In this document: positions 17,561-27,274 of the stretch, one piece after another
Layout: every line of letters starts with the position of its first letter
Numbering within the stretch: the first letter of the stretch is position 1
Origin: Ruminococcaceae bacterium UBA1734
GTDB lineage: Bacteria; Bacillota; Clostridia; Oscillospirales; Acutalibacteraceae
Length of the DNA: 64,000 bases
NCBI GenBank assembly: GCA_002315765.1
Contig: DCIE01000055.1
Span: forward strand, 1-64,000
Direction of reading: 5' to 3'
Program-made: the position numbers and the translations under genes
Notes under the pieces: model-generated
The model's input: the letters and a program-made list of their open reading frames with translations, nothing else
Told to the model about the DNA's origin: nothing
The model's database searches: none

Positions 17561-17598
17561 AAATGACCTACGGAAAAATTCTCCGCAGGTCATTTTTT
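17561..17598. terminator. Convergent terminator after spoVT
   Basis: AAATGACCTACGGA (17561-17574) pairs with TCCGCAGGTCATTT (17582-17595), one internal mismatch, followed by TTT. It overlaps the stop codon of the convergent acyltransferase gene. Confidence 0.8.
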
Positions 17599-18730
17599 AA
17601 GTTCGGTAAATAAAACAGTGTTTTAATTTTTTTGCTGTTTTTGAAAATCCCAAATATAACAAATAAACAATAAAACCAAATAAGAATGTGAGCAAAACAA
17701 CAATAGCATAGGTGATAATAAACTTTAACGGTGAATAATAAAGAAGACTTGACCAATCTATTGTTTTCCAAACGCTGTGAATATATGTATTGTCGTGGGC
17801 AAGGTAAATCACAAAGGTGGAACTTGAAATAAAGTTGATGATTTTACTGTTAGGCATTTTTATACGCCTGAAAAGCTCAAAAATTATAATACCTGCCACA
17901 AGAGGTATAAAGTTATGTTCGTCATAATAAGGAAATGCGGGAACAAAAGCGTCTGTGGTTTTGCTTGATAGGTAGGTGTCAATATTGTTTACCGAAATAT
18001 TATATCCTGAAATAATAACCAAAACAAAAAACAGCAAAAGCGAAAGGAGAAGCGCCGAGGTTTTTATTTTTTCAAAAGGATTGTACAGACTTATAAATCC
18101 TCCAACCGAGAACAAAAACACACCGGTTAATAAATCACTTAATCCGTTGGCAAAGGCGTTAACGATTTTTGCTGACCAGTAAATTTGAAGAACGGCAAAA
18201 AGCACAAGTAAAAATGTGGTATATTTTTTTCTGTCAAGCCCGAGCAAATATTTATTAAGGAAAAGATAGGCAAATAAAACAACCAAAAAATAATATCCCA
18301 CAAACCAGCACATAGAGTTTGCAACATTTATTTCCTGCAAAACCAAATGGAACTTTTCTCCCACAAAGGGCGCCGAAATAAAAGAAACGAGAGTTAGGAA
18401 AAAGGCAACAAAAAACAAGGGACAAACCAGTTTTTTAATGCTGTGGACAATGTTGATTTGGGAGCCTTTTTTAATTATGAAAAAACCGGAAATTGTAAGA
18501 AAAATTGCGTTTCCGATTTTCCCAAAAGGACTTATAACGAAAATGAGCATTAATTTTTTATAAAATATGGGCCGAGTGAATAAGGCGTTTTCCATAAGTG
18601 CCAAGGAAGTCTTGTCGGTTATTTGATACATAACGGCATACTTGCAAATATGATAGGCAATAATCATCAGCATAGCAAAAATTCTAAGGAGTTCAAAATT
18701 AGAACTTCTTTCTTTTTTTATATTATTCAT
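17597..18730 (-). CDS. Acyltransferase family 3 membrane protein
   Basis: A 377-residue membrane protein with about ten hydrophobic segments. ELLRIFAMLMIIAYHICKY near the N-terminus carries the conserved catalytic-type His of the OafA/acyltransferase_3 family. It probably acetylates a surface glycan; the substrate is unknown. ATG 18730 with GGTG upstream is preferred over the frame's first ATG at 18790, which adds 20 charged residues before the usual family start. Confidence 0.82.
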   Translation of the reverse strand: MNNIKKERSSNFELLRIFAMLMIIAYHICKYAVMYQITDKTSLALMENALFTRPIFYKKLMLIFVISPFGKIGNAIFLTISGFFIIKKGSQINIVHSIKKLVCPLFFVAFFLTLVSFISAPFVGEKFHLVLQEINVANSMCWFVGYYFLVVLFAYLFLNKYLLGLDRKKYTTFLLVLFAVLQIYWSAKIVNAFANGLSDLLTGVFLFSVGGFISLYNPFEKIKTSALLLSLLLFFVLVIISGYNISVNNIDTYLSSKTTDAFVPAFPYYDEHNFIPLVAGIIIFELFRRIKMPNSKIINFISSSTFVIYLAHDNTYIHSVWKTIDWSSLLYYSPLKFIITYAIVVLLTFLFGFIVYLLYLGFSKTAKKLKHCFIYRT

Positions 18731-18840
18731 TACATCACCGCCGCATCTGTTTTTTACAATTATATCAGTTTTTTCTATGTATTTCAACATTTGCTTTGAA
18801 AAAAACCTCCATATATGGTAACATTAATACGGTGATGAAA

Positions 18841-19398
18841 ATGAAATATATTTTAGCCTCAGGCTCTCCGAGAAGAAAAGAACTTTTGGAATTTATTATT
18901 TCCGATTATTCCTGCATTACGGCAAATGTTGATGAGACTTGTCCTACGGATATAGAACCGCAAAACCGTCCGGAATATTTGGCTCTTTTAAAGGCAAGAG
19001 AGGTTGCAAAAAATTATAAAGAAGATGTTGTAATAGGTGCGGACACTGCGGTTTTTTCAGGACAAAAAATGCTCGGAAAGCCTAAAAACGAGAAAGAAGC
19101 TTTTAATATGCTGAAATCTCTTTCGGGTAAAACCCACAGTGTTATTACGGGGTGTGCTGTTGTTTTCGGAGATAGACATATATCCTTTTCCTGTAAAACC
19201 GATGTGGAGTTTTTCTCACTTTCGGACCGGGAAATAAACAACTATATTTCAAGCAAAGAGCCTATGGATAAAGCCGGTGCCTACGGTATTCAGGGATTAG
19301 GTTCGCTTTTGGTAAAGGGAATAAACGGCGACTATTTTAATGTGGTCGGATTGCCTGTATCTTTGCTGAACAAAAAACTAAAGGAGTTTTTGGATTAA
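18841..19398 (+). CDS. maf: Maf-family nucleoside triphosphate pyrophosphatase
   Basis: A 186-residue house-cleaning nucleotide pyrophosphatase hydrolysing dTTP/UTP or modified NTPs. MKYILASGSPRRKELL at the start, VDET, ADTAV and AGAYGIQGLGSLLVKGINGDYFNVVGLP are diagnostic. ATG 18841 is chosen because GGTG lies 6 bases upstream and the family begins there. A TAACAT -10 at 18819-18824 with TTTGAA at 18795-18800 is a plausible promoter. Its last 4 bases overlap the convergent small gene behind spoIIP. Confidence 0.93.
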   Translation: MKYILASGSPRRKELLEFIISDYSCITANVDETCPTDIEPQNRPEYLALLKAREVAKNYKEDVVIGADTAVFSGQKMLGKPKNEKEAFNMLKSLSGKTHSVITGCAVVFGDRHISFSCKTDVEFFSLSDREINNYISSKEPMDKAGAYGIQGLGSLLVKGINGDYFNVVGLPVSLLNKKLKEFLD

Positions 19399-19595
19399 AA
19401 CTCAATTTCAAAATCAAGAATTATTATTCCGTCCTTTGAAATATCAAGGGCGGATTTTGTTTTTCCGAAAGCAATTCTTGTGGTGTTTTCGTAGGCTTTG
19501 CAGATGCCGAAAAAAAGTATCAACAAGCAAAGAATGACAGAAAGAGATAAATAAAAAGACCTTAAAAAAACATTTAAACTTCCCTTTGTTTTCAT
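19395..19595 (-). CDS. Small membrane protein coupled to spoIIP
   Basis: A 66-residue protein with one transmembrane segment (about residues 14-34, FYLSLSVILCLLILFFGICKA) and an acidic C-terminal stretch. The sequence matches no family I recognise. The ATG overlaps the spoIIP stop codon (ATGA), which implies coupled translation and probably mother-cell or forespore expression with SpoIIP. It also overlaps maf by 4 bases on the opposite strand. Confidence 0.65.
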   Translation of the reverse strand: MKTKGSLNVFLRSFYLSLSVILCLLILFFGICKAYENTTRIAFGKTKSALDISKDGIIILDFEIEF

Positions 19596-20620
19596 AAATT
19601 TTCAAACAGTGAAGAAAGGGCGTTGCCTAAAAGCACTGCTGAATAATTCGCCTCCTCAAAAGTATTTGCATCGGTTCCTACTTCAATTAAAACCGAGCCT
19701 AAGGACAAACTTTCGTTGTAATTTTTGGAATTAAGACATATTGACCTTGCAAGGCCGGGGTATAGAGATTCTATTTTGCTTTGGATTTTTACGGCGAGTT
19801 TCAGGTTTTCTTTATAGTTGGGAAAATTTTTAACATCGCCCGACTGCGAACCCATAACAAGCATTAATTGGGCGGCAGATTTCCCCTCGATATCTTTTGT
19901 CAGTTTAACTTTTTCGCTGTCATTTTCCACCGAATCCCGGTGAAGGTCGATAACAACCTTTAAGGAAGGGTATTTTTTTAGATAAGCACAAATTGTATTC
20001 GCCGCCCGACTGTAACTTTGATTATATTCCGGATAGTCGTGGAGGGTGGTGTCGTGCAGGGTTTTTATACCCGACTTGTTAAGAATATCGGCAACCGTAT
20101 TGCCTATTGCCACCATATTTTCGGATTTATCGGTGGTGCGTTCTTTGTCGGAGGAAGTATAGTATTCTTTATCTTTTGTTAAATATGTTTCGGTTGCGTG
20201 GGTGTGTAAAATTAAAACCTTGGGGGCTTTTGTTTTTCCCACGGTATATTTAAGCTTTGAATTTAAAAGCTCTTTAATATTTATAACAAGCTCGGTATTA
20301 TTCTTTAAATATACATTTTCATAATTGGTGTTGGCAGTATACGGAGAAATGTATTTTTCCGTAATTTTTCCTTTGACCGTGGTTTTTGCCGATACTTGGG
20401 CGGTGGAGTCCGTGGCACTGTTTACAGAGGATGTGTCGGCAACCGTTTTTTCTGTCGGCAATAAATTTTCGGCAGGTTTTGCATTTGCCGGAACATCAAA
20501 AACCGATGCCGTAACCGTTTCGGTTGTCCCGAAAAGAAAATAATATATCCCGGTTAAAAGCAAAGAGGCACAAAGTATGCAAGACAAAATATAAGAAAGT
20601 TTGTTATAGTTTATTTTCAT
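19592..20620 (-). CDS. spoIIP: Stage II sporulation protein P (SpoIIP)
   Basis: A 342-residue engulfment enzyme with peptidoglycan amidase/endopeptidase activity in the SpoIIDMP complex. There is an N-terminal transmembrane anchor at residues 8-30, then a low-complexity linker of about 80 residues rich in T, S and A. The catalytic domain shows LILHTHATETY, VVIDLHRDSV and LIEVGTDANTFEEA, the zinc-binding and catalytic elements of the family. It lies 43 bases after gpr on the same strand, the gpr-spoIIP order known in Bacillus. Confidence 0.95.
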   Translation of the reverse strand: MKINYNKLSYILSCILCASLLLTGIYYFLFGTTETVTASVFDVPANAKPAENLLPTEKTVADTSSVNSATDSTAQVSAKTTVKGKITEKYISPYTANTNYENVYLKNNTELVINIKELLNSKLKYTVGKTKAPKVLILHTHATETYLTKDKEYYTSSDKERTTDKSENMVAIGNTVADILNKSGIKTLHDTTLHDYPEYNQSYSRAANTICAYLKKYPSLKVVIDLHRDSVENDSEKVKLTKDIEGKSAAQLMLVMGSQSGDVKNFPNYKENLKLAVKIQSKIESLYPGLARSICLNSKNYNESLSLGSVLIEVGTDANTFEEANYSAVLLGNALSSLFENL

Positions 20621-20663
20621 TGATTTCCCCTCCGTTATAAAAATATGAAGGAGAAAGACAAAA

Positions 20664-21482
20664 TTATGCTAAGACAGACAACATATCTTTGGGGATAAAG
20701 GGTTGTAAAAACTCATTTAAAGAATTTGCTAAAACCTCCGAAGCGGTTTTGACATACATATCAATCTCCTTCGGAGTTACCATCATAGACACATTACCGA
20801 CACCGCAATCGTCAATAACGGTAGGCATACCGATAGAAATAACCGGTACTCCTAAGGTTTTTTCGCTTAATTCTTTTCGCTTGTTGTCAACTCCAGAACC
20901 CGGAGAAATACCCGTATCGGTAAACTGAAAGGTACGGCAAAGATTTTCTCTGTTTGCCGCGGCTAAAGCATCAATAACAATAATAAGGTCAGGCTTTACC
21001 GAGTTTACGAGAGAAAAAACAAGTTCACTTGCTTCAATTCCGGTTTTGCCTAAAACTCTCGGTATTACGGTGGAAACACATCTAAGCCCTTGGAGTCCCA
21101 AGGATGATTTTATATCATCGCCTAAATGTCTTGTGGAAAGTATTTTGTCAATACAAAGAGGCCCTAATGCATCGGGTGTTATGTCGGAATTTCCAAGACC
21201 TACAAGCATAGCGGAGGTTGGTTGTTTTACAACTATCTTTTTAAGAATTTTTATTATAGCGGGTTTTATATCCGAAACATCCGCCATATTTTCAAATCGG
21301 TCAAAACAAAGGGTAAAATATTGCCCTTTCGGTTTTTCTAAGGCTTTTGCGGCAAAATCGGTTTTTACCTCGGTTTCAAATATTTTGCACCCGCAAAATT
21401 CGTAATTTCTTGAGTCAACACCTGTAATATTTTCGCTGTTATCAGCCGTTTTTTCCATAACCAAGTCGGTTCTTTTCGGCAT
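20664..21482 (-). CDS. gpr: Germination protease GPR
   Basis: A 272-residue aspartic-type protease that degrades small acid-soluble spore proteins at germination. MPKRTDLVME at the N-terminus resembles the zymogen processing region. VGLGNSDITPDALGP, VIDALAA and GTGI-like ISPGSGVDNKRKEL are family landmarks. It is shorter than the Bacillus enzyme (about 370 residues), as in many Clostridia. ATG 21482 is used because GGGTGAT precedes it. GTG 21491 falls inside that site. Confidence 0.92.
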   Translation of the reverse strand: MPKRTDLVMEKTADNSENITGVDSRNYEFCGCKIFETEVKTDFAAKALEKPKGQYFTLCFDRFENMADVSDIKPAIIKILKKIVVKQPTSAMLVGLGNSDITPDALGPLCIDKILSTRHLGDDIKSSLGLQGLRCVSTVIPRVLGKTGIEASELVFSLVNSVKPDLIIVIDALAAANRENLCRTFQFTDTGISPGSGVDNKRKELSEKTLGVPVISIGMPTVIDDCGVGNVSMMVTPKEIDMYVKTASEVLANSLNEFLQPFIPKDMLSVLA

Positions 21483-21524
21483 TTCTATCACCCTTTTTTA
21501 TTTTGTACAAAAGAGACAAAAAAA

Positions 21525-21551
21525 TACCGACCTAAAAATCAGGTCGGTAAA
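21525..21551 (-). terminator. Terminator between prs and gpr
   Basis: TACCGACCT (21525-21533) pairs with AGGTCGGTA (21541-21549). On the minus strand the stem is followed by TTTTTTTG. It ends the prs transcript. Confidence 0.85.
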
Positions 21552-21568
21552 AATTTAAGTTAAAAATA

Positions 21569-22696
21569 TCAGTTTGCGTCATACTTTGCAACGATTTTTT
21601 TAATTCTGTCGGCAGGGTCAAGCAAAGTGCTGATAGAATTATCGTTGTTAAGAGTGTCAACAATAAGTGCGATATACTTTGACATATTAACACTTACATA
21701 CCATTCACGGGAAAGAAGCTCGGGAGTTTGATAAATAAGGTTTGTGGTAAATATCTTGTCGATAATACCGTTTTTATAGAATTCATCAAATTTTTCAAGC
21801 CCTTCAACAAAAAGACCGAATGTGGAGAATACGAAAATTCTCTTTGCACCTTTTTCTTTTAGTTTTTTGGCAATATCAAGCATAGATTCGCCGGAAGAAA
21901 TCATATCGTCAACCAAGATTAAATCTTTGCCTGTGATATCGTTACCCAAAAATTCGTGGGCTTCAATGGGGTTTCTTCCGTTTACAACGATGGAATAATT
22001 TCTTCTCTTGTAGAACATACCAAGCTCAAGTCCTAAAACGGAAGAATAATAAATACATCTTCCCATACCGCCCTCGTCAGGAGAAACAACCATAGTGTTT
22101 TCTCTGTTTAACTTAACATCGGGAACGGATTTAAGCAAAGCTTTAATCATTTGATATGCGGCCTGAACATTATCAAAGCCGTCAAGGGGAATAGCATTAT
22201 TTACACGAGGGTCATGTGCGTCAAATGTGATGATATTCTTTACACCCATAGAAACAAGTTCTTGCAAAGCCATTGCACAGTCCATAGATTCACGGGTTGT
22301 TCTTCTATGTTGTCTGCCTTCGTAAAGCATAGGCATAATAACTGTAATTCTTCTTGCCTTACCTCCGAAAGCGGCGATAACACGCTTTAAGTCTTGAAAA
22401 TGGTCGTCAGGACTCATAGGAACGGTTTGACCGTACATCTTGTATGTAACATTGTAGTTGAAGCAGTCGCAAATAATATAGGCATCAAGACCTCTTGCCG
22501 TGTGCTTTAAAACAGCCTTTGCTTCACCGGTTCCGAAACGAGGGCAATTTGCTCCTACAACAAAACTTTCATCATCCGGAATATTTCTCCATTGTTTTAA
22601 ATAATAATCCACCTTTGCGGAAATATCCTCGCATCCCTTCATGCTGACAATGGCGAGGTCGCCATAGGGCGTGTGCTTAAAATCAATATTTGACAT
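21569..22696 (-). CDS. prs: Ribose-phosphate pyrophosphokinase
   Basis: A 375-residue PRPP synthase making 5-phosphoribosyl diphosphate from ribose-5-phosphate and ATP for nucleotides, His and Trp. ITFDAHDPRVNN is the metal/ribose site, YEGRQHRRTTRES the flexible ATP loop region, and DLILVDDMISSGESM the PRPP-binding loop. It is about 55 residues longer than the standard 315-residue enzyme, mostly from the N-terminal region and loop insertions, a form seen in several clostridial genomes. GGAGG precedes the ATG. Confidence 0.92.
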   Translation of the reverse strand: MSNIDFKHTPYGDLAIVSMKGCEDISAKVDYYLKQWRNIPDDESFVVGANCPRFGTGEAKAVLKHTARGLDAYIICDCFNYNVTYKMYGQTVPMSPDDHFQDLKRVIAAFGGKARRITVIMPMLYEGRQHRRTTRESMDCAMALQELVSMGVKNIITFDAHDPRVNNAIPLDGFDNVQAAYQMIKALLKSVPDVKLNRENTMVVSPDEGGMGRCIYYSSVLGLELGMFYKRRNYSIVVNGRNPIEAHEFLGNDITGKDLILVDDMISSGESMLDIAKKLKEKGAKRIFVFSTFGLFVEGLEKFDEFYKNGIIDKIFTTNLIYQTPELLSREWYVSVNMSKYIALIVDTLNNDNSISTLLDPADRIKKIVAKYDAN

Positions 22697-22791
22697 ACAA
22701 TAATCCTCCCGAATTTATTATCTATATATATAATAACATATTTCAGCCGACATAAAAAGACTTTTTTCTTAAATAAAGTAAAAAATATTAT

Positions 22792-22820
22792 TTGCTATTG
22801 AGAGTGTTTTTTGGTATAAT
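22792..22820 (+). promoter_or_regulatory. Promoter of thyX operon
   Basis: TTGCTA (22792-22797) and TATAAT (22815-22820), 17 bases apart, lie 41 bases before thyX. Confidence 0.65.
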
Positions 22821-22861
22821 TAAACAAGTATTGAGAATTTATTATAAGGAATGATTTATAT

Positions 22862-23635
22862 ATGCCAAAGGTAGTATTGTTATCCCATACTCCCGAGCCT
22901 GAAAAAACCGTGGCTTATGCCGCAAAACTTTGTTACAGTTCTTCGGGAATTGAGGAGCTTAGGGACGGATTAACTCCCGAAAAAATCAGTTCGTTTGTAA
23001 AAATGCTTTCGGATATGGGACACGAAAGCCCCATTGAACATGTTAGCTTTACCTTCGGAATAGAGGGAGTAAGCAGGGCACTCACCCATCAGCTTGTCCG
23101 TCATAGATTGGCATCTTACAGCCAAAAGAGTCAGCGTTATGTTACCGAGGGTGCTTTTCAGTATGTCATTCCCCCTTGTATTGAGGAAGACAAAGAAGCC
23201 TCTGAACTTTTTAAAAAAACAATGGAAGCCGACCAAAAGGCTTACGACGATTTAGCGGATATTTTAAAGAAAAAGCATACAAAAAACTTTTTGGATATGG
23301 GATATGACGAAAAAACCGCTTCAAGAATGGCCGAAAAAAAGGCTATTGAGGATGCAAGATTTGTTCTTCCGAATGCGTGTGAAACAAAGATAGTTGTTAC
23401 CATGAACGCAAGAACCCTTATAAACTTTTTCCATCACCGTTGTTGCAATAGAGCACAATGGGAAATAAAAAATGTCGCCGATATGATGCTAAAGGAAGTT
23501 TCGGCGGTTGCGCCTAATTTGTTTAAGAATGCAGGACCTTCTTGTGTTGCAGGGGCTTGTCCCGAGGGTAAAATGACCTGCGGCAAAGCAAAAGAAATGC
23601 GAGAATTTTACGAGGATTTGAAGAAAAATGGGTAA
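22862..23635 (+). CDS. thyX: Flavin-dependent thymidylate synthase ThyX
   Basis: A 257-residue FAD enzyme that converts dUMP to dTMP with methylenetetrahydrofolate and NAD(P)[18 protein letters not shown] is the ThyX signature (RHRxxSxxxxSxRY), and [22 protein letters not shown] the second conserved block. The last 8 bases overlap tmk, which takes the product to dTDP, so the pair is a dedicated dTTP module. Confidence 0.95.
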   Translation: MPKVVLLSHTPEPEKTVAYAAKLCYSSSGIEELRDGLTPEKISSFVKMLSDMGHESPIEHVSFTFGIEGVSRALTHQLVRHRLASYSQKSQRYVTEGAFQYVIPPCIEEDKEASELFKKTMEADQKAYDDLADILKKKHTKNFLDMGYDEKTASRMAEKKAIEDARFVLPNACETKIVVTMNARTLINFFHHRCCNRAQWEIKNVADMMLKEVSAVAPNLFKNAGPSCVAGACPEGKMTCGKAKEMREFYEDLKKNG

Positions 23636-24290
23636 GCTTATTGTTATTGAGGGGCTTGACGGCAGCGGAAAGTCAACACAACTTAACCTTTTGCCGGAGT
23701 TTTTTGAAAGCAAGGGGCTTGACTGTAAAACCGTTTCTTTTCCCTGTTACGAAAGCGACTCCAGTGCTCTTGTAAAAATGTACTTAAAGGGTGAATTCGG
23801 CACAAAACCAAGCGATGTAAACGCATTTGCTTCCTCGGTTTTTTATACGGTTGACCGTTTTGCGTCTTATAAAAAAGACTGGGGCGACTTTTATAATAAC
23901 GGAGGTGTGATAATATCGGGAAGATATACCACCTCTAACGCGGTTCACCAAACCTCAAAACTACCGAAGGAAGAGTGGGAAACTTTCCTGGATTGGCTTT
24001 ATGATTTTGAGTATAACAAGGTGGGTATTCCGAAGCCGGACAAGGTTATTTTCCTTGATATGCCGGTGGATGTCTCGCAAAAACTTCTAAGCGGAAGATA
24101 CGGCGGCAACGAATCCCAAAAGGATATCCACGAAAGTGATACGGAGTATCTTAGCAAATGCCGAGAATCTGCGTATTTTACGGCAAAGTATTCCGATTGG
24201 ACCATAATATCCTGTGCCGAAAACGGAGAGCCGAGAAGCGTGGAGGATATTTCAAAGGATATACAAAACGAAGTTATGAAGGTGCTGTAA
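23628..24290 (+). CDS. tmk: Thymidylate kinase
   Basis: A 220-residue P-loop kinase. [10 protein letters not shown] is the Walker A motif near residues 9-18. [10 protein letters not shown] and [13 protein letters not shown] are the TMP-binding and catalytic segments. [12 protein letters not shown] fits the LID region. It overlaps thyX by 8 bases and ends immediately before the DJ-1 gene. Confidence 0.93.
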   Translation: MGKLIVIEGLDGSGKSTQLNLLPEFFESKGLDCKTVSFPCYESDSSALVKMYLKGEFGTKPSDVNAFASSVFYTVDRFASYKKDWGDFYNNGGVIISGRYTTSNAVHQTSKLPKEEWETFLDWLYDFEYNKVGIPKPDKVIFLDMPVDVSQKLLSGRYGGNESQKDIHESDTEYLSKCRESAYFTAKYSDWTIISCAENGEPRSVEDISKDIQNEVMKVL

Positions 24291-24839
24291 ATGATATATG
24301 TTTTTTTGGCAAAGGGCTTTGAAGAGCTTGAGGCACTGGCTCCGGTAGATATATTAAGACGGGGCGGAGTAGAGGTAAAAACCGTGGGTGTTTATGAAAA
24401 AACCGTTTTGGGTTCTCATAATATTCCGGTAACCTGCGATATTTTAATTGATGAAATCGAAAACATCGACAGTATTGATGGAATTGTCCTTCCGGGAGGA
24501 ATGCCCGGAACGATTAACCTTGAGCAAAGCGAAAAGGTACAAAAAATAATAGATGTTTGCAACCAAAAGGGAAAGATAGTATCGGCAATTTGTGCCGCAC
24601 CGTCCATTTTAGGACATAAGGGCATTTTAAAGGGCAAAAAAGCCACCTGTTACACCGGTTTTGAAAAGGATTTAATCGGAGCCGATGTTTGCAATTGCCC
24701 TGTGGTAAGGGACGGAAATATTATTACCGGTTTCGGCGCCGGAGGAGCATTTCAGTTTGGTTTTAAGCTTCTTGAAGCGGTTAAGGGTGCCGATAAATCA
24801 GAAGAAATAAGAAAATCCATGCGATTTGGAGAAAGATAA
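24291..24839 (+). CDS. DJ-1/PfpI-family protein
   Basis: A 182-residue class-I-glutamine-amidotransferase-like protein. FLAKGFEELEALAPVDILRRGG carries the conserved Glu, AICAAPSILGHKG the nucleophile-elbow Cys near residue 103. The family includes the DJ-1 glyoxalase/chaperone group and ThiJ-like proteins, and the precise reaction here is unknown. It starts directly after the tmk stop codon and is followed 3 bases later by mltG. Confidence 0.88.
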   Translation: MIYVFLAKGFEELEALAPVDILRRGGVEVKTVGVYEKTVLGSHNIPVTCDILIDEIENIDSIDGIVLPGGMPGTINLEQSEKVQKIIDVCNQKGKIVSAICAAPSILGHKGILKGKKATCYTGFEKDLIGADVCNCPVVRDGNIITGFGAGGAFQFGFKLLEAVKGADKSEEIRKSMRFGER

Positions 24840-24842
24840 TAA

Positions 24843-26012
24843 ATGGACGAAAAAAAACGAGACAATTCGGTGCCGGGATTAGATGAATTCAGCATTGAAA
24901 ACGGATTTATGATTGATGACGGTGCTTGTGAAAATACGGCAGGTGCAAAAAAGAGCCACAGTCGTGGTAAAAGCGCCTTATCCACGGCAATATGGATAAT
25001 TTCCATAATTGTGGTTTCGGTGGGCATTGCTTTCGGCGCAATTTATGCCGGAGCCGATTATTTGGGGATAGGTTTCGGCCGTGGCGGAAACAAAGAAATG
25101 GAAATAGATAAAGGCTCGGGAACAGCCCAAATAGCCCAAAGACTTAACGATGTGGGTGTTGTTAAAATCCCCGTGCTTTTCAGAGCATACTGTAAACTGA
25201 AGCATTATGACGGAAAGTTTAAGTACGGAGTTTACACCTTCGACAGCGAACTCGGATATGATTCTATTGCTCAAATGCTTATGACCGAGGGAGCCAAAGC
25301 CGAAAGTGTTAAGGTAACAATTAAAGAAGGTTCTACCGTTGATGAAATTGCCGAACTACTTGAAAAAAGCAAGGTTTGTACCAAATCCGACTTTATAGAT
25401 GCGGTACAAAACGGCGATTTTGACTATGATTTTATTAAGGGAATACCGGTAGAAAGTGTGCATTACCGTTTAGAGGGCTATCTTTTTGCCGATACTTATA
25501 ATTTTTATAATTACGACTCGGCAAAGTGCGCTTTTTTGGCTGTTGATAAAATGCTGGGTAATCTTGACAAAAAATTAAAATCGGCAAATATAGATATTAA
25601 TAATCTTACGGTTAATTTAAAGCCCTATACTTTCCACGAAATTTTGACCATGTCTTCTATTGTGGAGCTTGAAGCAGGAGGCAACAAGACGGAAATGCCT
25701 AAGGTTGCGGCAGTTTTCTTCAACCGACTCCAAAGCGATGATTTTGCCACACTGGGTTCATCCCCCACAAGGAAATATCCCTACGGAAACGGTATGTATA
25801 ACACCTACGAATGTTCGGGACTTCCGGTAGGACCTCTTTGTTCTACGGGAATAGAAACAATAAAGGCAACCCTTTCGCCACAGCAAAATTTTGAATATTT
25901 CTATTTTGTTACCGATGCAAAAATGAAATTTTATTATAATAAAACCATTGCACAGCATAATGCAACCATAGCAAAATTACAAGCGGAGAAAAATTGGATA
26001 TATGAAGACTGA
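24843..26012 (+). CDS. mltG: Endolytic murein transglycosylase MltG
   Basis: A 389-residue YceG/MltG enzyme that cuts nascent glycan strands and may set their length. A cytoplasmic N-terminus of about 46 residues precedes one transmembrane segment (47-69), a LysM-like region, and the YceG domain. The catalytic Glu is E275 in SSIVELEAGG, corresponding to the IVE motif of the family. YNTYECSGLPVGPLCSTGIETIKATLSP and FYFVTDAKMKFYYNKT are typical. The gene overlaps the U32 peptidase gene by 11 bases, a neighbour also found with mltG in Bacillus (yrrL-yrrO region). Confidence 0.93.
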   Translation: MDEKKRDNSVPGLDEFSIENGFMIDDGACENTAGAKKSHSRGKSALSTAIWIISIIVVSVGIAFGAIYAGADYLGIGFGRGGNKEMEIDKGSGTAQIAQRLNDVGVVKIPVLFRAYCKLKHYDGKFKYGVYTFDSELGYDSIAQMLMTEGAKAESVKVTIKEGSTVDEIAELLEKSKVCTKSDFIDAVQNGDFDYDFIKGIPVESVHYRLEGYLFADTYNFYNYDSAKCAFLAVDKMLGNLDKKLKSANIDINNLTVNLKPYTFHEILTMSSIVELEAGGNKTEMPKVAAVFFNRLQSDDFATLGSSPTRKYPYGNGMYNTYECSGLPVGPLCSTGIETIKATLSPQQNFEYFYFVTDAKMKFYYNKTIAQHNATIAKLQAEKNWIYED

Positions 26013-27231
26013 AAAAACCGTACCGGAGTTGCTTTGTCCGGCGGGAGATTTACAAAGACTTAAAACTGCGGTAGACTTCGGAGCCGATGCAGTATATATT
26101 GCGGGAAAAGAGTTCGGAATGAGGACTGCCTCGGCAAATTTCGGCATAGAGGAACTTAAAGAGGGTGTGAAATATGCCCACGATAGAGGTGTTAGGATAC
26201 ATATTACCTGCAATACCATTCCCCACGATGATGAAATTGAAAGGCTTCCCGAGTTTTTAAAGACCTTAAACGAAATCGGGGTTGATGCCATTATCGCCTC
26301 TGATTTAGGTACCATTTCCCTTGTTAAAAAATATGCTCCCGACTGCGAACTTCATATTTCGGTACAGTCGGGTACGGTAAACGCCCTTACGGCAACCGAA
26401 TTTTACAAAATGGGGGCAAAAAGAGTAGTTCTTGCAAGAGAGCTTTCTTTAGAGGAAATTGCCCATATAAGAGCCAATATCCCTCAAGAGTTAGAACTTG
26501 AGGCATTCGGACACGGCGCTATGTGCGTTTCCTTTTCGGCAAGATGTTTGCTTTCGAGCTATATGACCGGCAGAGATGCAAACAGAGGGGACTGTGCTCA
26601 GCCTTGCAGATGGAGTTATTCTTTAATGGAACAAACAAGACCGGGACAGTATTTTGATATAACCGAAAACGAAAAAGGTACATATATTCTTAACGCAAAT
26701 GATATGTGTATGGCTCCGCATCTTCAAAAAATGATGAATGCGGGAGTATCAAGTATAAAAATCGAAGGCAGGGCAAAAACCGAATACTATGTTGCGGTTA
26801 CGGCTAATGCCTACCGTGGAGCCTTGGACTCATTAAAGGAATGTGAGGGAGAATGGACCTGTCCTTCTTGGGTTCTTGAGGAACTTAACACCATAAGCCA
26901 CAGGACATATTCCACCGGTTTTTATTTCGGCAGACCTGAAAATGCCCAAACCTATAAAGATGCAGGATATATAAGAGATTATGCTCTTGCAGGGGTTGTA
27001 GAGGGCTATGAAAACGGCAAGGTTACGGCAATTCTTAAAAATAAATTTCTCGCAGGAACAACCCTTAACTGCCTTGAAGCGGGAAGTGTTCCTTTTGAGC
27101 TTGATACTACACTTTTGTATGATGAAAACGACAATCAAATAGAATCGGCACCACACCCTATGCAGATAATAAAAATACCCTTTGAAAGACCCATAAAGAA
27201 AGGTTCAATGCTAAGGATGAAAACCGAATAA
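26002..27231 (+). CDS. trhP: U32 family peptidase, TrhP-like tRNA hydroxylation protein
   Basis: A 409-residue U32 protein. PELLCPAGDLQRLKTAVDFGADAVYIAG at the N-terminus and EAFGHGAMCVSFSARCLLSSYMTGRDANRGDCAQPCRW with its conserved cysteines are diagnostic. The Cys cluster probably holds an Fe-S centre. YrrN/YrrO and TrhP relatives are needed for 5-hydroxyuridine in tRNA. Coupling to mltG fits the conserved neighbourhood. The specific tRNA role is inferred by homology. Confidence 0.85.
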   Translation: MKTEKTVPELLCPAGDLQRLKTAVDFGADAVYIAGKEFGMRTASANFGIEELKEGVKYAHDRGVRIHITCNTIPHDDEIERLPEFLKTLNEIGVDAIIASDLGTISLVKKYAPDCELHISVQSGTVNALTATEFYKMGAKRVVLARELSLEEIAHIRANIPQELELEAFGHGAMCVSFSARCLLSSYMTGRDANRGDCAQPCRWSYSLMEQTRPGQYFDITENEKGTYILNANDMCMAPHLQKMMNAGVSSIKIEGRAKTEYYVAVTANAYRGALDSLKECEGEWTCPSWVLEELNTISHRTYSTGFYFGRPENAQTYKDAGYIRDYALAGVVEGYENGKVTAILKNKFLAGTTLNCLEAGSVPFELDTTLLYDENDNQIESAPHPMQIIKIPFERPIKKGSMLRMKTE

Positions 27232-27240
27232 AGAAATAAA

Positions 27241-27274
27241 ACCTCGGTAATAATTGTATTATCGAGGTGTTTTT
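27241..27274 (+). terminator. Hairpin that is both terminator and ribosome-site mask
   Basis: ACCTCGGTAATA (27241-27252) and TATTATCGAGGT (27257-27268) form 12 continuous pairs with a 4-base ATTG loop, followed by GTTTTT. The 3' arm is also the GAGGTG ribosome site of the next gene, whose ATG is at 27275. Confidence 0.8.
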
